DNA of 64,000 nt from Bacteroidota bacterium. Lineage in GTDB: Bacteria; Bacteroidota; Bacteroidia; Sphingobacteriales; Sphingobacteriaceae. The position numbers were made by a program, and so were the translations under genes. How positions within the stretch are numbered: the stretch's first letter is position 1; each line of letters starts with the position of its first letter. The notes under the pieces were generated by a model. The model saw only the letters and a program-made list of their open reading frames with translations, was not told the origin of the DNA and did no database searches. Positions 19,668 to 29,351 of the stretch are shown here, one piece after another. The DNA lies in the NCBI GenBank assembly GCA_013288235.1, contig JABDCF010000006.1, forward strand, positions 1-64,000, written 5' to 3'.

Positions 19668-21830
19668 TTAATTTCTTGGTTTTTTTGAATGATTATGTAC
19701 GATAGCTTTATTTAAAACCCACCCTGCAAATTTAGTATTAAGATGTTTAAGGTAATCAATATATTGGCCGTGCGACCTTGAAATACTTTTGTTTGCCTCG
19801 AAAACCGCTATTGTTTTATTTGTAAATAATATCCACTCTTTTGATTTATTTAATGAATCGAGCGGCGGCAGGTCAATCAATATGATATCGTACCTTGATT
19901 TTAACTCATTTATCTCGTTTTGAATATGCCTTTCGTCATTGATCTCCAGTAAGGAAACATCACCACCCCTGTTACCCAAAACACTTATGGCACTGGTGTC
20001 CCTTTCAATGTATGAGCTGCTCCTGAAATAGTCTTCAATAAATAGTTTTGGCTGTATTATTTTACTTAAAGTAGGATTGTTAAAATTGCCATCTATCAAT
20101 AAAACTTTTTTATTAATTGCCGAATATGAGTAGGCCAGGCTAGTCGCCAGCAGCGTTTTACCTTCGCCTTCGCCAAGGCTCGTGATGCCCAGAATTTTCT
20201 CGCCCTTAAGTTCCTGGTCAATTTCAAACCTTACTGAACGAAGCAACTCTTTAAACTGCTTCATCTTTTGCCTGTTTTCAACGTCCCAAAGTTTTCGCAG
20301 GTCGGGCTTTGGGCCGTGTATCAAATTTAACGAGCCAAGTAACGGTAATTGAGTTTTGTTAACCAGGTCGGTGGGCTCTTTTATATTATCATCAAGGTAA
20401 TAAAGTATAAACAGCACCAAAATGCAAATAACAAAGCTCACAATGCCGCTAAGTACTATCAGGAGCGCTTTTTTTGATGGTTCGGCAACATCAGGCGTGG
20501 CAGGTTCTACCTGCATCAGCTTTATCGAAAAATTTGATTGAAGGTTTATCGCGTTATATTGCTTTAAAACGTCTAAATACTCCTGGCTTGCCACCGCAAC
20601 ATCAGATTCATAAGTTTTAACAGTTGCATCAAAAGGCACCAGCCTTTTAAACTTTGCATCCAAATCAGAAAGCTCTTTATCAATAGCCTGCACACTATAT
20701 TTTGCAAGGTCTCTTGATACCTCAAGCTCCAGCTTTTTAGCAACAAGGTTATCTTTATTTACGAGGGGGTTAGTAATGTACTTATCCGAGGTATTGTTAA
20801 TTTCGGCAGTAAGTTGCTTTTGCAGCGAATCGAGGACCGGTTTATATGTCGGGTTAAAACCGCTGTGAACATATTGTTCATTTAGTGTCCGCAGTTGGTC
20901 TTCAGTACTTGTAATTGCCTGGTTATACTGGCTCACTGTCGATTCGATATATTGCCTGTCTTTTGGGTTAAACTTGTCGTTTATTGATTTTACAGCGCCT
21001 TCATAAGATGCAATGGTCCTTTGGGCTTCAAGTTTTTTATCCTTGTAAGTCAGTATTTGTGCATCGATGTCTTTTGCCTGGTCTTCAAGGTTTAAAATTC
21101 CATTTTTTATCTTGTATTGCTGTAGCGAATCCTTTTTCTCGCTCAATGCGTTTCGTTTTTGATCCAGTAATTTGGATAAGAAATCTATCGCATTTGATTC
21201 GTTTTGTTTAACGTTTACTGTATAATAATCCAGAAATTCCTTACAAATGGTATTTACAACAAAAGCTGACAATTGCGGGTTTTCGGAAGAATAGGTTATC
21301 GTAATAAAGTCACTTTCTCCGTCGCGGTCAACAGACAGGTCTTTCCGTAACGAACGCTCGTCGTATTTCATCGAAATAAGCAGTTCGTTCAATCCGCTTT
21401 CATCTTTATTATACAGGGATAAGGGCTCGCTGTTTTGCAGTTTATATTTATAAACTAACAATGCGTGGTCAACCGCAGGTTGACTTAGGTTTTTGAACTG
21501 ATGGTTTAGCTTTCTGAAAGGAGTAGGGCTGCTCAGGTCGTGAATGATCAACTGGTAAGAAACATTATCAACCAGTTTTTTCAGCTTAATGATCTCCGTA
21601 AGGTTGCTAAACTCGCGTGTGATCTCATCCTGCTGGGCGTTGGGCGTGTTGTCTTTATCTAAAAGGTGCCTTGATGCATCAACAATGCCTGTAGCAATCT
21701 GCGTGTTTGAAACATATTCACCCGGTAGGTTTTTGACAAGGAAGTACGAGGCAATCACCGTTGCCAAAACAACGAGGATTATTATATATTTATATTTGCC
21801 TAAAAGAGAAAAATAAGACGATACTTCCAT
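19668..21830 (-). CDS. Wzz/BY-kinase-like chain-length determinant with C-terminal CpsD-like ATPase domain
   Basis: Wzz-type N-terminus, coiled coil, second TM, Walker A-like 'GEGEGKTLLATSLAYS', 'VLLIDGNFNNPTLS', 'YDIILIDLPP'. Confidence 0.88.
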   Translation of the reverse strand: MEVSSYFSLLGKYKYIIILVVLATVIASYFLVKNLPGEYVSNTQIATGIVDASRHLLDKDNTPNAQQDEITREFSNLTEIIKLKKLVDNVSYQLIIHDLSSPTPFRKLNHQFKNLSQPAVDHALLVYKYKLQNSEPLSLYNKDESGLNELLISMKYDERSLRKDLSVDRDGESDFITITYSSENPQLSAFVVNTICKEFLDYYTVNVKQNESNAIDFLSKLLDQKRNALSEKKDSLQQYKIKNGILNLEDQAKDIDAQILTYKDKKLEAQRTIASYEGAVKSINDKFNPKDRQYIESTVSQYNQAITSTEDQLRTLNEQYVHSGFNPTYKPVLDSLQKQLTAEINNTSDKYITNPLVNKDNLVAKKLELEVSRDLAKYSVQAIDKELSDLDAKFKRLVPFDATVKTYESDVAVASQEYLDVLKQYNAINLQSNFSIKLMQVEPATPDVAEPSKKALLIVLSGIVSFVICILVLFILYYLDDNIKEPTDLVNKTQLPLLGSLNLIHGPKPDLRKLWDVENRQKMKQFKELLRSVRFEIDQELKGEKILGITSLGEGEGKTLLATSLAYSYSAINKKVLLIDGNFNNPTLSKIIQPKLFIEDYFRSSSYIERDTSAISVLGNRGGDVSLLEINDERHIQNEINELKSRYDIILIDLPPLDSLNKSKEWILFTNKTIAVFEANKSISRSHGQYIDYLKHLNTKFAGWVLNKAIVHNHSKKPRN

Positions 21831-21833
21831 TAT

Positions 21834-22520
21834 TTATTTTATGCTTTCCAGCTTGGCCCCCAAAAGCTCTTCAAGATTGGTTTTAGCAGTAAATACAGCC
21901 AGTTCGGCCTGTAGCCTGAATGAATTTTGATTATAAAGGTTTGTTAACGCTTCATTGTAAACAGTGAACGTAGTTTCGCCTCTTTCAAATGTATGTTTCA
22001 ACTGATTTACAGCCGTTGTTGCATCCTGTGTGGCATTTACCTTATTGCGTAAATCTGCCTGTGCTTCTATGTAAGCAAAGTAAAAGCGTTTTACATTTGC
22101 CTCAATCGTTAAAAAATATTGTTCTTGCTGCTCTTCGGCAACTTTAACCGCTTCTCTGGCATTGTGTACTGTGTATGGCCTTTCGAAAAGCGAACCCAAA
22201 CTTACTGAAGCCACCAATTGTAGCCCGTTAAAAATTATGGGGTTTGTTGCACTTGTTGTATTGGGGCCCTGCGGGCTGTAAATATACGATGCACTAAAAG
22301 CATCGAGCCAGGTAAAACTAACCTGGTGAAAAGTGCCCCTGGCGATATTGATTTGATCTTGCAGTATTTTAACTTGCGGATAGTTCTTTTTAGCCGTAGC
22401 GATCAATTTTTCAAGGTAAGGGTATGACAGGTCCTGGAACATGGTTTCCTGTGCATGAATATTAGCGGCAAAAGTTAAAATAAATAATGCGAGGCAAATA
22501 GTTCTAAATTTATTATTCAT
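21834..22520 (-). CDS. Short TolC/outer-membrane-efflux-like protein (228 aa)
   Basis: Signal peptide; long helices with 'ARGTFHQVSFTWLDAFSASYIYSPQG' and 'KHTFERGETTFTVYNEALTNLYNQN' typical of the OEP family, about half normal length. Confidence 0.68.
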   Translation of the reverse strand: MNNKFRTICLALFILTFAANIHAQETMFQDLSYPYLEKLIATAKKNYPQVKILQDQINIARGTFHQVSFTWLDAFSASYIYSPQGPNTTSATNPIIFNGLQLVASVSLGSLFERPYTVHNAREAVKVAEEQQEQYFLTIEANVKRFYFAYIEAQADLRNKVNATQDATTAVNQLKHTFERGETTFTVYNEALTNLYNQNSFRLQAELAVFTAKTNLEELLGAKLESIK

Positions 22521-22526
22521 CTGTTT

Positions 22527-23615
22527 TTAAACTTTTTCTTTCTGAAAAACAGCCGGCACAGTCCTTACCAGGATCTTCATATCAAGCCAAAAAGAATAGT
22601 TTTGAGCATAAAAGTTATCTAATTTTTTCCTTTCACGCTCCGACATATCTAATTTTCCACGTTTAGTTATCTGCCACAAACCTGTTAGCCCTGCAGGCCC
22701 TAAAAACCGCATCGACCACTCATTGGAAGTTAACATTTCAGCTTCATAAACGGGCAACGGCCTGTTACCAACTAATGACATATCTCCCCAAAGAATATTG
22801 AATAGTTGAGGGAGTTCGTCTAGGCTCGAATTTCGCAAAAATTTGCCGAGTTTAGTAACACGGGGGTCGTCTTTAATTTTAACAAATGCGGCTTTTGTGC
22901 CCCCATCCTCATTTGAATACTGATTTTGTGTGGATAACTCAAGTAGTAATTTATCAGCATCGATGCGCATCGACCTGAATTTGTAAAAATCAAACACTTT
23001 ATAACCTGTCCCAACGCGTTTGCTTTTGTAAATTACCGGCCCTTTTGAATTTAATTTTATCGCAATTACAATAGCGAGCATTATCGGCGAAAGAATTAAA
23101 AGCATAGCGCCCGATACAAAAAGATCGATAAGCCGTTTGCCAAACGGCATAGTGTATTTTATATCAACCTCCTGCGAAATGTCGGTCAATTTAGGCTTGA
23201 TCAATTTAAACTTTACAAGGAAATTTAACCGCTCGCGCAGGTCGGACATTGAAAAAGGATAGATATAAAAATCATGCACTTTTAGCCGCATGGCATTTAA
23301 TTTTAATCCTTTGTCATTTGACAGCGATATAAGCACAATAATAACGCCGTTAAATAAAAAGTTGCTTTTTAGCCGCTCTACCAGGGCAAAGCATTCTCCA
23401 TTTTCATCAACTTCTGCTAAAATTATTTCGGGGATGGTTAATATCGACTGGTTACCCAAATATTCTTCAAGCTGCACCAGCGAATTATTAAAAAAAATGT
23501 TAAAATAAGTATTGAGTTCGCCGGCTACTAAATCTTTTAATTCTAATCCGGCATACGCGATCCTGGTGTGCGAAGCTGCATTTTCATTCCATTCAGTTGC
23601 TATGGGTTGCGTCAT
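22527..23615 (-). CDS. Undecaprenyl-phosphate sugar phosphotransferase (WcaJ/PssY-type) with N-terminal receiver-like domain
   Basis: 'GKRLIDLFVSGAMLLILSPIMLAIVIAIKLNSKGPVIYKSKRVG', 'FYKFRSMRIDAD', 'SLDELPQLFNILWGDMSLVGNRP'. Confidence 0.92.
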   Translation of the reverse strand: MTQPIATEWNENAASHTRIAYAGLELKDLVAGELNTYFNIFFNNSLVQLEEYLGNQSILTIPEIILAEVDENGECFALVERLKSNFLFNGVIIVLISLSNDKGLKLNAMRLKVHDFYIYPFSMSDLRERLNFLVKFKLIKPKLTDISQEVDIKYTMPFGKRLIDLFVSGAMLLILSPIMLAIVIAIKLNSKGPVIYKSKRVGTGYKVFDFYKFRSMRIDADKLLLELSTQNQYSNEDGGTKAAFVKIKDDPRVTKLGKFLRNSSLDELPQLFNILWGDMSLVGNRPLPVYEAEMLTSNEWSMRFLGPAGLTGLWQITKRGKLDMSERERKKLDNFYAQNYSFWLDMKILVRTVPAVFQKEKV

Positions 23616-23982
23616 AAATGTTTAGTACTTGTATTATGGCTGATTTTAATGAAGTGGGATTAAATGGTTTTGGCATATAAGCATCAACTTGAAAAGGCAT
23701 GTTGCTAACCTGTTCATCCAAATCATGGGCGGCCGAAAGCATAATTATGGGAATATCGCGAAAAAGGCCGCTGATCTTTACATTCTTAATGAATGACTGC
23801 CCGTCAAAATAAGGCATTTGAAGGTCAGAAATTATCAATTCGGGGATATTACCATCTTCGAGCCATGAAAAAGCATCGATACCATTGTTTCTAACAACTA
23901 TTTCATATTCTTTTGAAAGAATAAAATTTAACAGCTTTAAAATGCTCAGGTCATCGTCAACAATCAGTATTTTTTTTTTCAT
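23593..23982 (-). CDS. Single-domain (CheY-like) response regulator
   Basis: 'KILIVDDDLSILKLL', 'LIISDLQMPYFDG', 'IPIIMLSA', 'YMPKPF'. Confidence 0.93.
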   Translation of the reverse strand: MKKKILIVDDDLSILKLLNFILSKEYEIVVRNNGIDAFSWLEDGNIPELIISDLQMPYFDGQSFIKNVKISGLFRDIPIIMLSAAHDLDEQVSNMPFQVDAYMPKPFNPTSLKSAIIQVLNIYDATHSN

Positions 23983-24271
23983 TTTCTGCCAATCCTGGTA
24001 TTGATTCCGGATTTGCCATGATTACGTATTTTTTCGGGAAAGGTTATAAAAAACTAAAATTGAACCCTTAATTTATTCCCAATAAAATATTGGTCTCGCT
24101 TTGCAGGGCAAATGATTTCTCCTTTCTTTTTTTTTCTAAAAATACTTTATTTTAATTAATAAAGTCATTTATTTAAGAAATTTTGTGATAAAGACAAAAG
24201 ATAACAGAAAATAAATACACGCCGGCCTGTTGCGGTATTATAATAATATTATTATGTAAAATAAATATTTT

Positions 24272-25015
24272 TTAAAAATAAATATCCCAAAACCTTGCCA
24301 AACCCATTTTCGGGTTGCTTGCTACGCTTGCTAAATATTGTCCGTTTATTTTAAACGTACTTACTAACCAGTCGTTAGTCGAGGATATGATATCGCTGTC
24401 AGCAAAATGATCGCCATCAAGGCAGGGGATTAATTTTAGGTCTTCATCCAGCCCCTTGCCGGTAGCTTTTGTCAATGCCTCTTTGCGGGTCCAAAGCATA
24501 AAAAAACGCTCAATTGACGAGGCCTGATTTATGTAGGTTATCTCTTTGTTACTAAAATTATCCTGCAACACATCCTTATAACCGTAACTGTTGTTTATAA
24601 ACTCAGTATCAGCGCCAATTTCCGAATTCGAAACGGCAAGCAATATCCAATCGCCGGAGTGTGAGAGGTTATAACAGAGGGTGTTGCCTGCATTGCTTTT
24701 TATATAAGGTTTTTTATTGGGCCCGACCTCAAACTCAACCGCCGAAGGTTGCAGGTTTAAATACTTTCCTAAAATATTTCTGAGGGCGCCGCGGCTAACG
24801 ATAAACCTGTTTTTGTCGCGGATATGAAAATACCTGTTGGCCCTGGCAATTTCGTCAGGGTGCATTATTGTTAAAAAGGTATTGAGAAAAGATAGGTTTG
24901 AAGTAATGTTGATCCTCCAGATATCCACATGGTTGCCCATAGCATAATCACAGCCGGAACCGCTTACCCAGTCTATATTATTTAAATACTGATTGTGAAT
25001 TTTAATAGCAGGCAT
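24272..25015 (-). CDS. 4'-phosphopantetheinyl transferase (Sfp type)
   Basis: 'FNLSHSGDWILLAVS'-like region (CYNLSHSGDW), 'IGADTEFI', 'FFMLWTRKEALTKATGKGL'. Confidence 0.92.
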   Translation of the reverse strand: MPAIKIHNQYLNNIDWVSGSGCDYAMGNHVDIWRINITSNLSFLNTFLTIMHPDEIARANRYFHIRDKNRFIVSRGALRNILGKYLNLQPSAVEFEVGPNKKPYIKSNAGNTLCYNLSHSGDWILLAVSNSEIGADTEFINNSYGYKDVLQDNFSNKEITYINQASSIERFFMLWTRKEALTKATGKGLDEDLKLIPCLDGDHFADSDIISSTNDWLVSTFKINGQYLASVASNPKMGLARFWDIYF

Positions 25016-25016
25016 T

Positions 25017-25110
25017 TTAAGTCGAAAGTCTGAAGTCTAAAGTCTTAAGTCCATGAAGAAATCAAAAAATAAACTTTTCGACTCAAGACTTAGACTTAAA
25101 ACTTTCGGCT
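25017..25110. repeat. Imperfect inverted-repeat element, same family as 15885-15995
   Basis: aagtcgaaagtctgaagtctaaagtcttaagtcc facing gactcaagacttagacttaaaactttcggc. Confidence 0.7.
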
Positions 25111-25113
25111 AAA

Positions 25114-28100
25114 TTACTTATTCACCGCCTCATCAAGGCATTTTTGCAATATATTGGCAAATATCTTATCGTTCGGGGCTTTGAATATGGTATTATGTTC
25201 TCCGGGGATATTATGAATATTTACACCTTTAAGTGCATAAGGTTTCCATCCAAGATGCTGGGCCTCATCAAGATAAAAAGTTTGATTCTCTGCCCGGAAT
25301 ACTTCTACCGTAATATTATATGGTTTTAGTACGTAATGTTTCTCGGCATATTCATTCATTTCATCAACTTTATTGGAATATCCGAAAATACCGGCCCTGG
25401 TTTGATTTTTACCATATTTTAGTTTCCAGTAAGCCCTGATGATCCGACGTTTTATGTTGGTACTACGTTCAACAATGGTATATTTAAAACCATTGGAGAA
25501 AGTGAATGTATATAACACACGTTTAATAAAAAACCTTCCCCTTTTATACAGCCTGATCAGCGTTGGGTCGTTATATGGCGAACGGTAGGCATAAGTATCA
25601 AACATGGCCAGCATTTTTACCTCCTTGCCCAATGCCTCAAACTGTCGTGCCATTTCAAAGGCAATTATGCCGCCAAAGGAATAGCCAGCGAGTGCATAAG
25701 GGCCCGTAGGGTTTTGCTCCATTATAGCTCCTATATAATAAGCGGCAATATCTTCAATATTATTTAACGGCTCATCAATGCCGTTAAGGCCTTTCGCCTG
25801 TAAGCCATATACCGGCTGGTCTGCATGAAGGCCCATTGCCAGTGTATTGAACAGCAATACATTTAAACCTGCCCCATGAACCATATAAAGTGGCATTTTG
25901 CTGCCTTTAGGCTTTATCGGTACCAGCGAATCCCAGGTAATTGTTTTACCGCCAAGTTCAAGTGTGCGGGCAAGTTGTTCAACTGTTGACGACTCAAAAA
26001 GGGTGGCAAGCGGCAAACGTTTGCCTGTCTCTTTCTCTATCCTTGCCATTACCTGTACGGCAATAAGCGAGTGACCGCCTAATTCGAAAAAATTATCGTC
26101 TACACTAACTTTTTCAACGCCTAAATATTCTATCCAGATATCTGCCAGCAGTTTTTCAATGTCGGTTCGTGGCGCCAGGTACCTGTTACTTTCTTCGGTT
26201 AAAGATTCCCCGTATTTTGCCAACGCTTTTTTATCAACCTTCCCGTTGGGGGTTAATGGCATTTCGTCAACTATTATAAAATTATCAGGCACCATATAGT
26301 CAGGCAGCGAGCTTTTTAACCTGTCTTTCCAGTCAAGTGCCTGACTTGCTGTGTCTATGGTTTCATCATGATAATTAACAACTACAAAAGCCACCAGTTT
26401 ATCAACGCCTAATCTATCGGGTTTGGCAATTACAACGGCTTCTTTTATATTATTTTCTTTAGCAAGCTGAAATTCTATTTCACCAGTCTCAATACGATAA
26501 CCCCTTATTTTTACCTGTGCATCAATCCGGCCCAGGCATTCAATCTCACCATTGGCCATAAATTTGCCCAGATCGCCGGTGCGGTACATTTTGCTGCCGG
26601 TTTGTTTGGTAAAGGGGTCATCAATAAATTTTTCGGCAGTTAATTCGGGACGGTTTAAATAACCTTTGGCTACGCCATCACCGCCGATATAAATTTCGCC
26701 TGCTACACCCGGTACCAATGGGTTTCCATATTTATCAAGGATGTATATCGATGTGTTATTAACAGGCCTGCCAATAGAGATAACCGTATCGGCAGCAGTT
26801 AATTGTTTTACCGTTGACCATACTGTAGTTTCGGTAGGGCCGTATACATTCCACAAGGAAGATGCACGGCTTAAAAGCCTGTTAGCCAGTTCTTGCGGCA
26901 AAGCTTCGCCGCCGCAAATAACTTTTATTGGGGTTGATGCATCCCAACCGGCCTCAAGCATTATACGCCAGGTATAAGGCGTGGCCTGCATCATGGTCAC
27001 CTGTTCTTTTTTAATAATATCAAGTAAAACACGGCCGTCTTTTGCATCGGCTGTATCAGCAAGTATTATTTCGGCGCCGGTCAGCAGCGGAAGAAATAAC
27101 TCCAGTCCGGCAATATCAAAGCTTATGGTTGTTACGGCAAGCAATTTGTCTTCAGCAGTAATGCCTGGGGCATTTTGCATGCTGTAAAGAAAATTTACCA
27201 GGTTTTTATGCGTAATCTGCACGCCTTTTGGGTTGCCGGTTGACCCGGATGTATAAAGGATATAAACGAGGTCATCACCTCTGACATCGACCTCGGGCTC
27301 AATTATTGCATGCTGCTGCAGGGTTGCCCATTCGTCTTCAAGTATTAATTCCTTAGCGTTTGATTCATAGCGGCCTTTATACTTTGCCGAAGTTAATAAA
27401 ACTACCGCCTGCGAATCATCCAGCATGTAGTTGATGCGGTTAAGCGGGAAAATAGGGTCGAGCGGTATATAAACGGCGCCCGTTTTCACTATCGCCAATA
27501 TGGAAGTAACCATTTCGGCAGACCTGTCGAGTGAAAACCCGACTTTATCGCCTTTTTTTACACCATTTTTTATAAGTAATGCGGCAAGTTGGTTGGCATT
27601 TTCATTTAGCTGTTTATAAGTTATTTTTTGTTCGCCAAATGTTATTGCTGTTTTGTCAGGTGTTTGCGCCGCTCGTTCAGTAATTAATTTATGTATGGGT
27701 ATATGCATTGGATAGGGGTATTTTGTGTTATTCCAGGCATCTAATTGTATTTCTAACTCTTTCGCATTTATTAAAGGTATATTTTTAATTAATATTTCAG
27801 GTTCATTTACCAATTCACGCAGTAAAAATTCAAATCCGTCCATCATTTGTTTAATGGTTTCGGGTTTAAATAAGGCTGTATTATATGACCACTCCAGCGT
27901 CGGAGCTTCATCATGCCCTGCAATGTTTAAAAATAATTCAAAGTTTTCATATTCTCGAGGATTACTAATTAATTTATGCTGCAACCCGTAAAATTCAACG
28001 TCATCATCAAGCCCCATATCAATATTAAACATCACAGGTACCAATGGCACTCTTGAAGGGTCACGCGCGATGTTTAATTTTTTTAATAAGCTACCAAAAG

Positions 28101-29349
28101 TATATAATTGATGATCGTATGCATCCAGTATATCAGTCCTCCGTTGTTTTAAGTATGATCTGAAAGAAAGATCTCCGGAAGGGTAGCTCCTTAATGCCAG
28201 TAAATTTACGCAATGGCCAACAAGCCTGTAATTATCTGTGGCCGGCTGACCTGCTGCCGGTAAACCAATTATAATTTCATCCTGGCCGGTTAACCGCTGT
28301 AAAAAAACTTCGAACGCTGCCAGCAGCGTAGTTACAAAACTGCTGCCTGCGCTTTTGCCAAGTTTTTTTACCTCGTTTGTTAAGCTACCATCCATCACGA
28401 AATCTTCGCGATGGCTTTTGTAAGTACGTAAAGCAGGACGGGGGTAATCCGTAGGAAGGTTTAAAAGGTGTTCGCTGCCTTTAAACTGATCTACCCAGTA
28501 TTGCTCGGTTTCTTTGTATTCCCGGCTTTCAGACAGGTTTAATTGTTGAAGGGCATAATTAGAAAAAAGTGGTGCTTCAGGTAAACTAACGGGCAGGCGC
28601 TTTACATAGCCCGAATATAGCTTGCTGAGGTCTTGCATCATGATGCCGATAGACCAACCATCGCAAATGATATGATGAGCAACAAATGTTAAATAATGCT
28701 CGTTGTTTGATAATTTATATAGTGATGTTTTAAAAAGCGGCCCTTTTTCAAGGTCGAAAGGTGTTAGTACATTTTTTTTGTTATCATCTTTTAAAAACAA
28801 CTGCTGTTTTTCGGCAGTCATTGATGACAGGTCCTGGTATTCAATATCGAGGTGTAATTCCCTATATACACAAATACTTGCACCATCTGCACTGAACGAA
28901 ATCCTGAGTGCCTGGTGCATATTCACTACGCCCTGTAATGCCAGCAGCATGGAGTCCTTATCAAATGCGCCTGTTAAAAGTAATGAAGCACATTCGTTAT
29001 AGGCACAGTTGGCTGGGTCTCCGCCGATAAGGCACGAGGTCCATATTTCTACCTGCGATTCGGTAGCCGGTGCGATCATAGTTATTTCGGGCCCTGCAAA
29101 CGGATCAAAGTCAACCTCACTTGTATGGTACACAGGTTTATTACTCTCCATGTTTAATTTAACCGCTTGGTCAACCCCCGAAATACCGGGATTTTCAAAC
29201 GGATCAAAGTTAACCGGCTTTATATCATATCCAGCTTTGTAGTTTTCCACAATAGGGTAAGCATCCATTACTGTGGGCGAAATTACTGGTTCAGCAAACG
29301 GATCAAATTCCACCGGGGTAGTATTATAAAGTGACGTTTTTGTTTCCAA
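25114..29349 (-). CDS. Non-ribosomal peptide synthetase, C-A-PCP-TE module
   Basis: C domain 'HHIICDGWS', A domain 'YILYTSGSTGNPKG', PCP 'DNFFELGGHSLIAVQV', TE 'GYSFGGIIAFEMA'. Confidence 0.96.
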   Translation of the reverse strand: METKTSLYNTTPVEFDPFAEPVISPTVMDAYPIVENYKAGYDIKPVNFDPFENPGISGVDQAVKLNMESNKPVYHTSEVDFDPFAGPEITMIAPATESQVEIWTSCLIGGDPANCAYNECASLLLTGAFDKDSMLLALQGVVNMHQALRISFSADGASICVYRELHLDIEYQDLSSMTAEKQQLFLKDDNKKNVLTPFDLEKGPLFKTSLYKLSNNEHYLTFVAHHIICDGWSIGIMMQDLSKLYSGYVKRLPVSLPEAPLFSNYALQQLNLSESREYKETEQYWVDQFKGSEHLLNLPTDYPRPALRTYKSHREDFVMDGSLTNEVKKLGKSAGSSFVTTLLAAFEVFLQRLTGQDEIIIGLPAAGQPATDNYRLVGHCVNLLALRSYPSGDLSFRSYLKQRRTDILDAYDHQLYTFGSLLKKLNIARDPSRVPLVPVMFNIDMGLDDDVEFYGLQHKLISNPREYENFELFLNIAGHDEAPTLEWSYNTALFKPETIKQMMDGFEFLLRELVNEPEILIKNIPLINAKELEIQLDAWNNTKYPYPMHIPIHKLITERAAQTPDKTAITFGEQKITYKQLNENANQLAALLIKNGVKKGDKVGFSLDRSAEMVTSILAIVKTGAVYIPLDPIFPLNRINYMLDDSQAVVLLTSAKYKGRYESNAKELILEDEWATLQQHAIIEPEVDVRGDDLVYILYTSGSTGNPKGVQITHKNLVNFLYSMQNAPGITAEDKLLAVTTISFDIAGLELFLPLLTGAEIILADTADAKDGRVLLDIIKKEQVTMMQATPYTWRIMLEAGWDASTPIKVICGGEALPQELANRLLSRASSLWNVYGPTETTVWSTVKQLTAADTVISIGRPVNNTSIYILDKYGNPLVPGVAGEIYIGGDGVAKGYLNRPELTAEKFIDDPFTKQTGSKMYRTGDLGKFMANGEIECLGRIDAQVKIRGYRIETGEIEFQLAKENNIKEAVVIAKPDRLGVDKLVAFVVVNYHDETIDTASQALDWKDRLKSSLPDYMVPDNFIIVDEMPLTPNGKVDKKALAKYGESLTEESNRYLAPRTDIEKLLADIWIEYLGVEKVSVDDNFFELGGHSLIAVQVMARIEKETGKRLPLATLFESSTVEQLARTLELGGKTITWDSLVPIKPKGSKMPLYMVHGAGLNVLLFNTLAMGLHADQPVYGLQAKGLNGIDEPLNNIEDIAAYYIGAIMEQNPTGPYALAGYSFGGIIAFEMARQFEALGKEVKMLAMFDTYAYRSPYNDPTLIRLYKRGRFFIKRVLYTFTFSNGFKYTIVERSTNIKRRIIRAYWKLKYGKNQTRAGIFGYSNKVDEMNEYAEKHYVLKPYNITVEVFRAENQTFYLDEAQHLGWKPYALKGVNIHNIPGEHNTIFKAPNDKIFANILQKCLDEAVNK

Positions 29350-29351
29350 AA

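Noticed and set aside
24040-24270. AT-rich gap between response regulator and PPTase as an RNA gene
   Set aside because: Only low-complexity AT-rich sequence; no convincing structured RNA could be drawn by eye.
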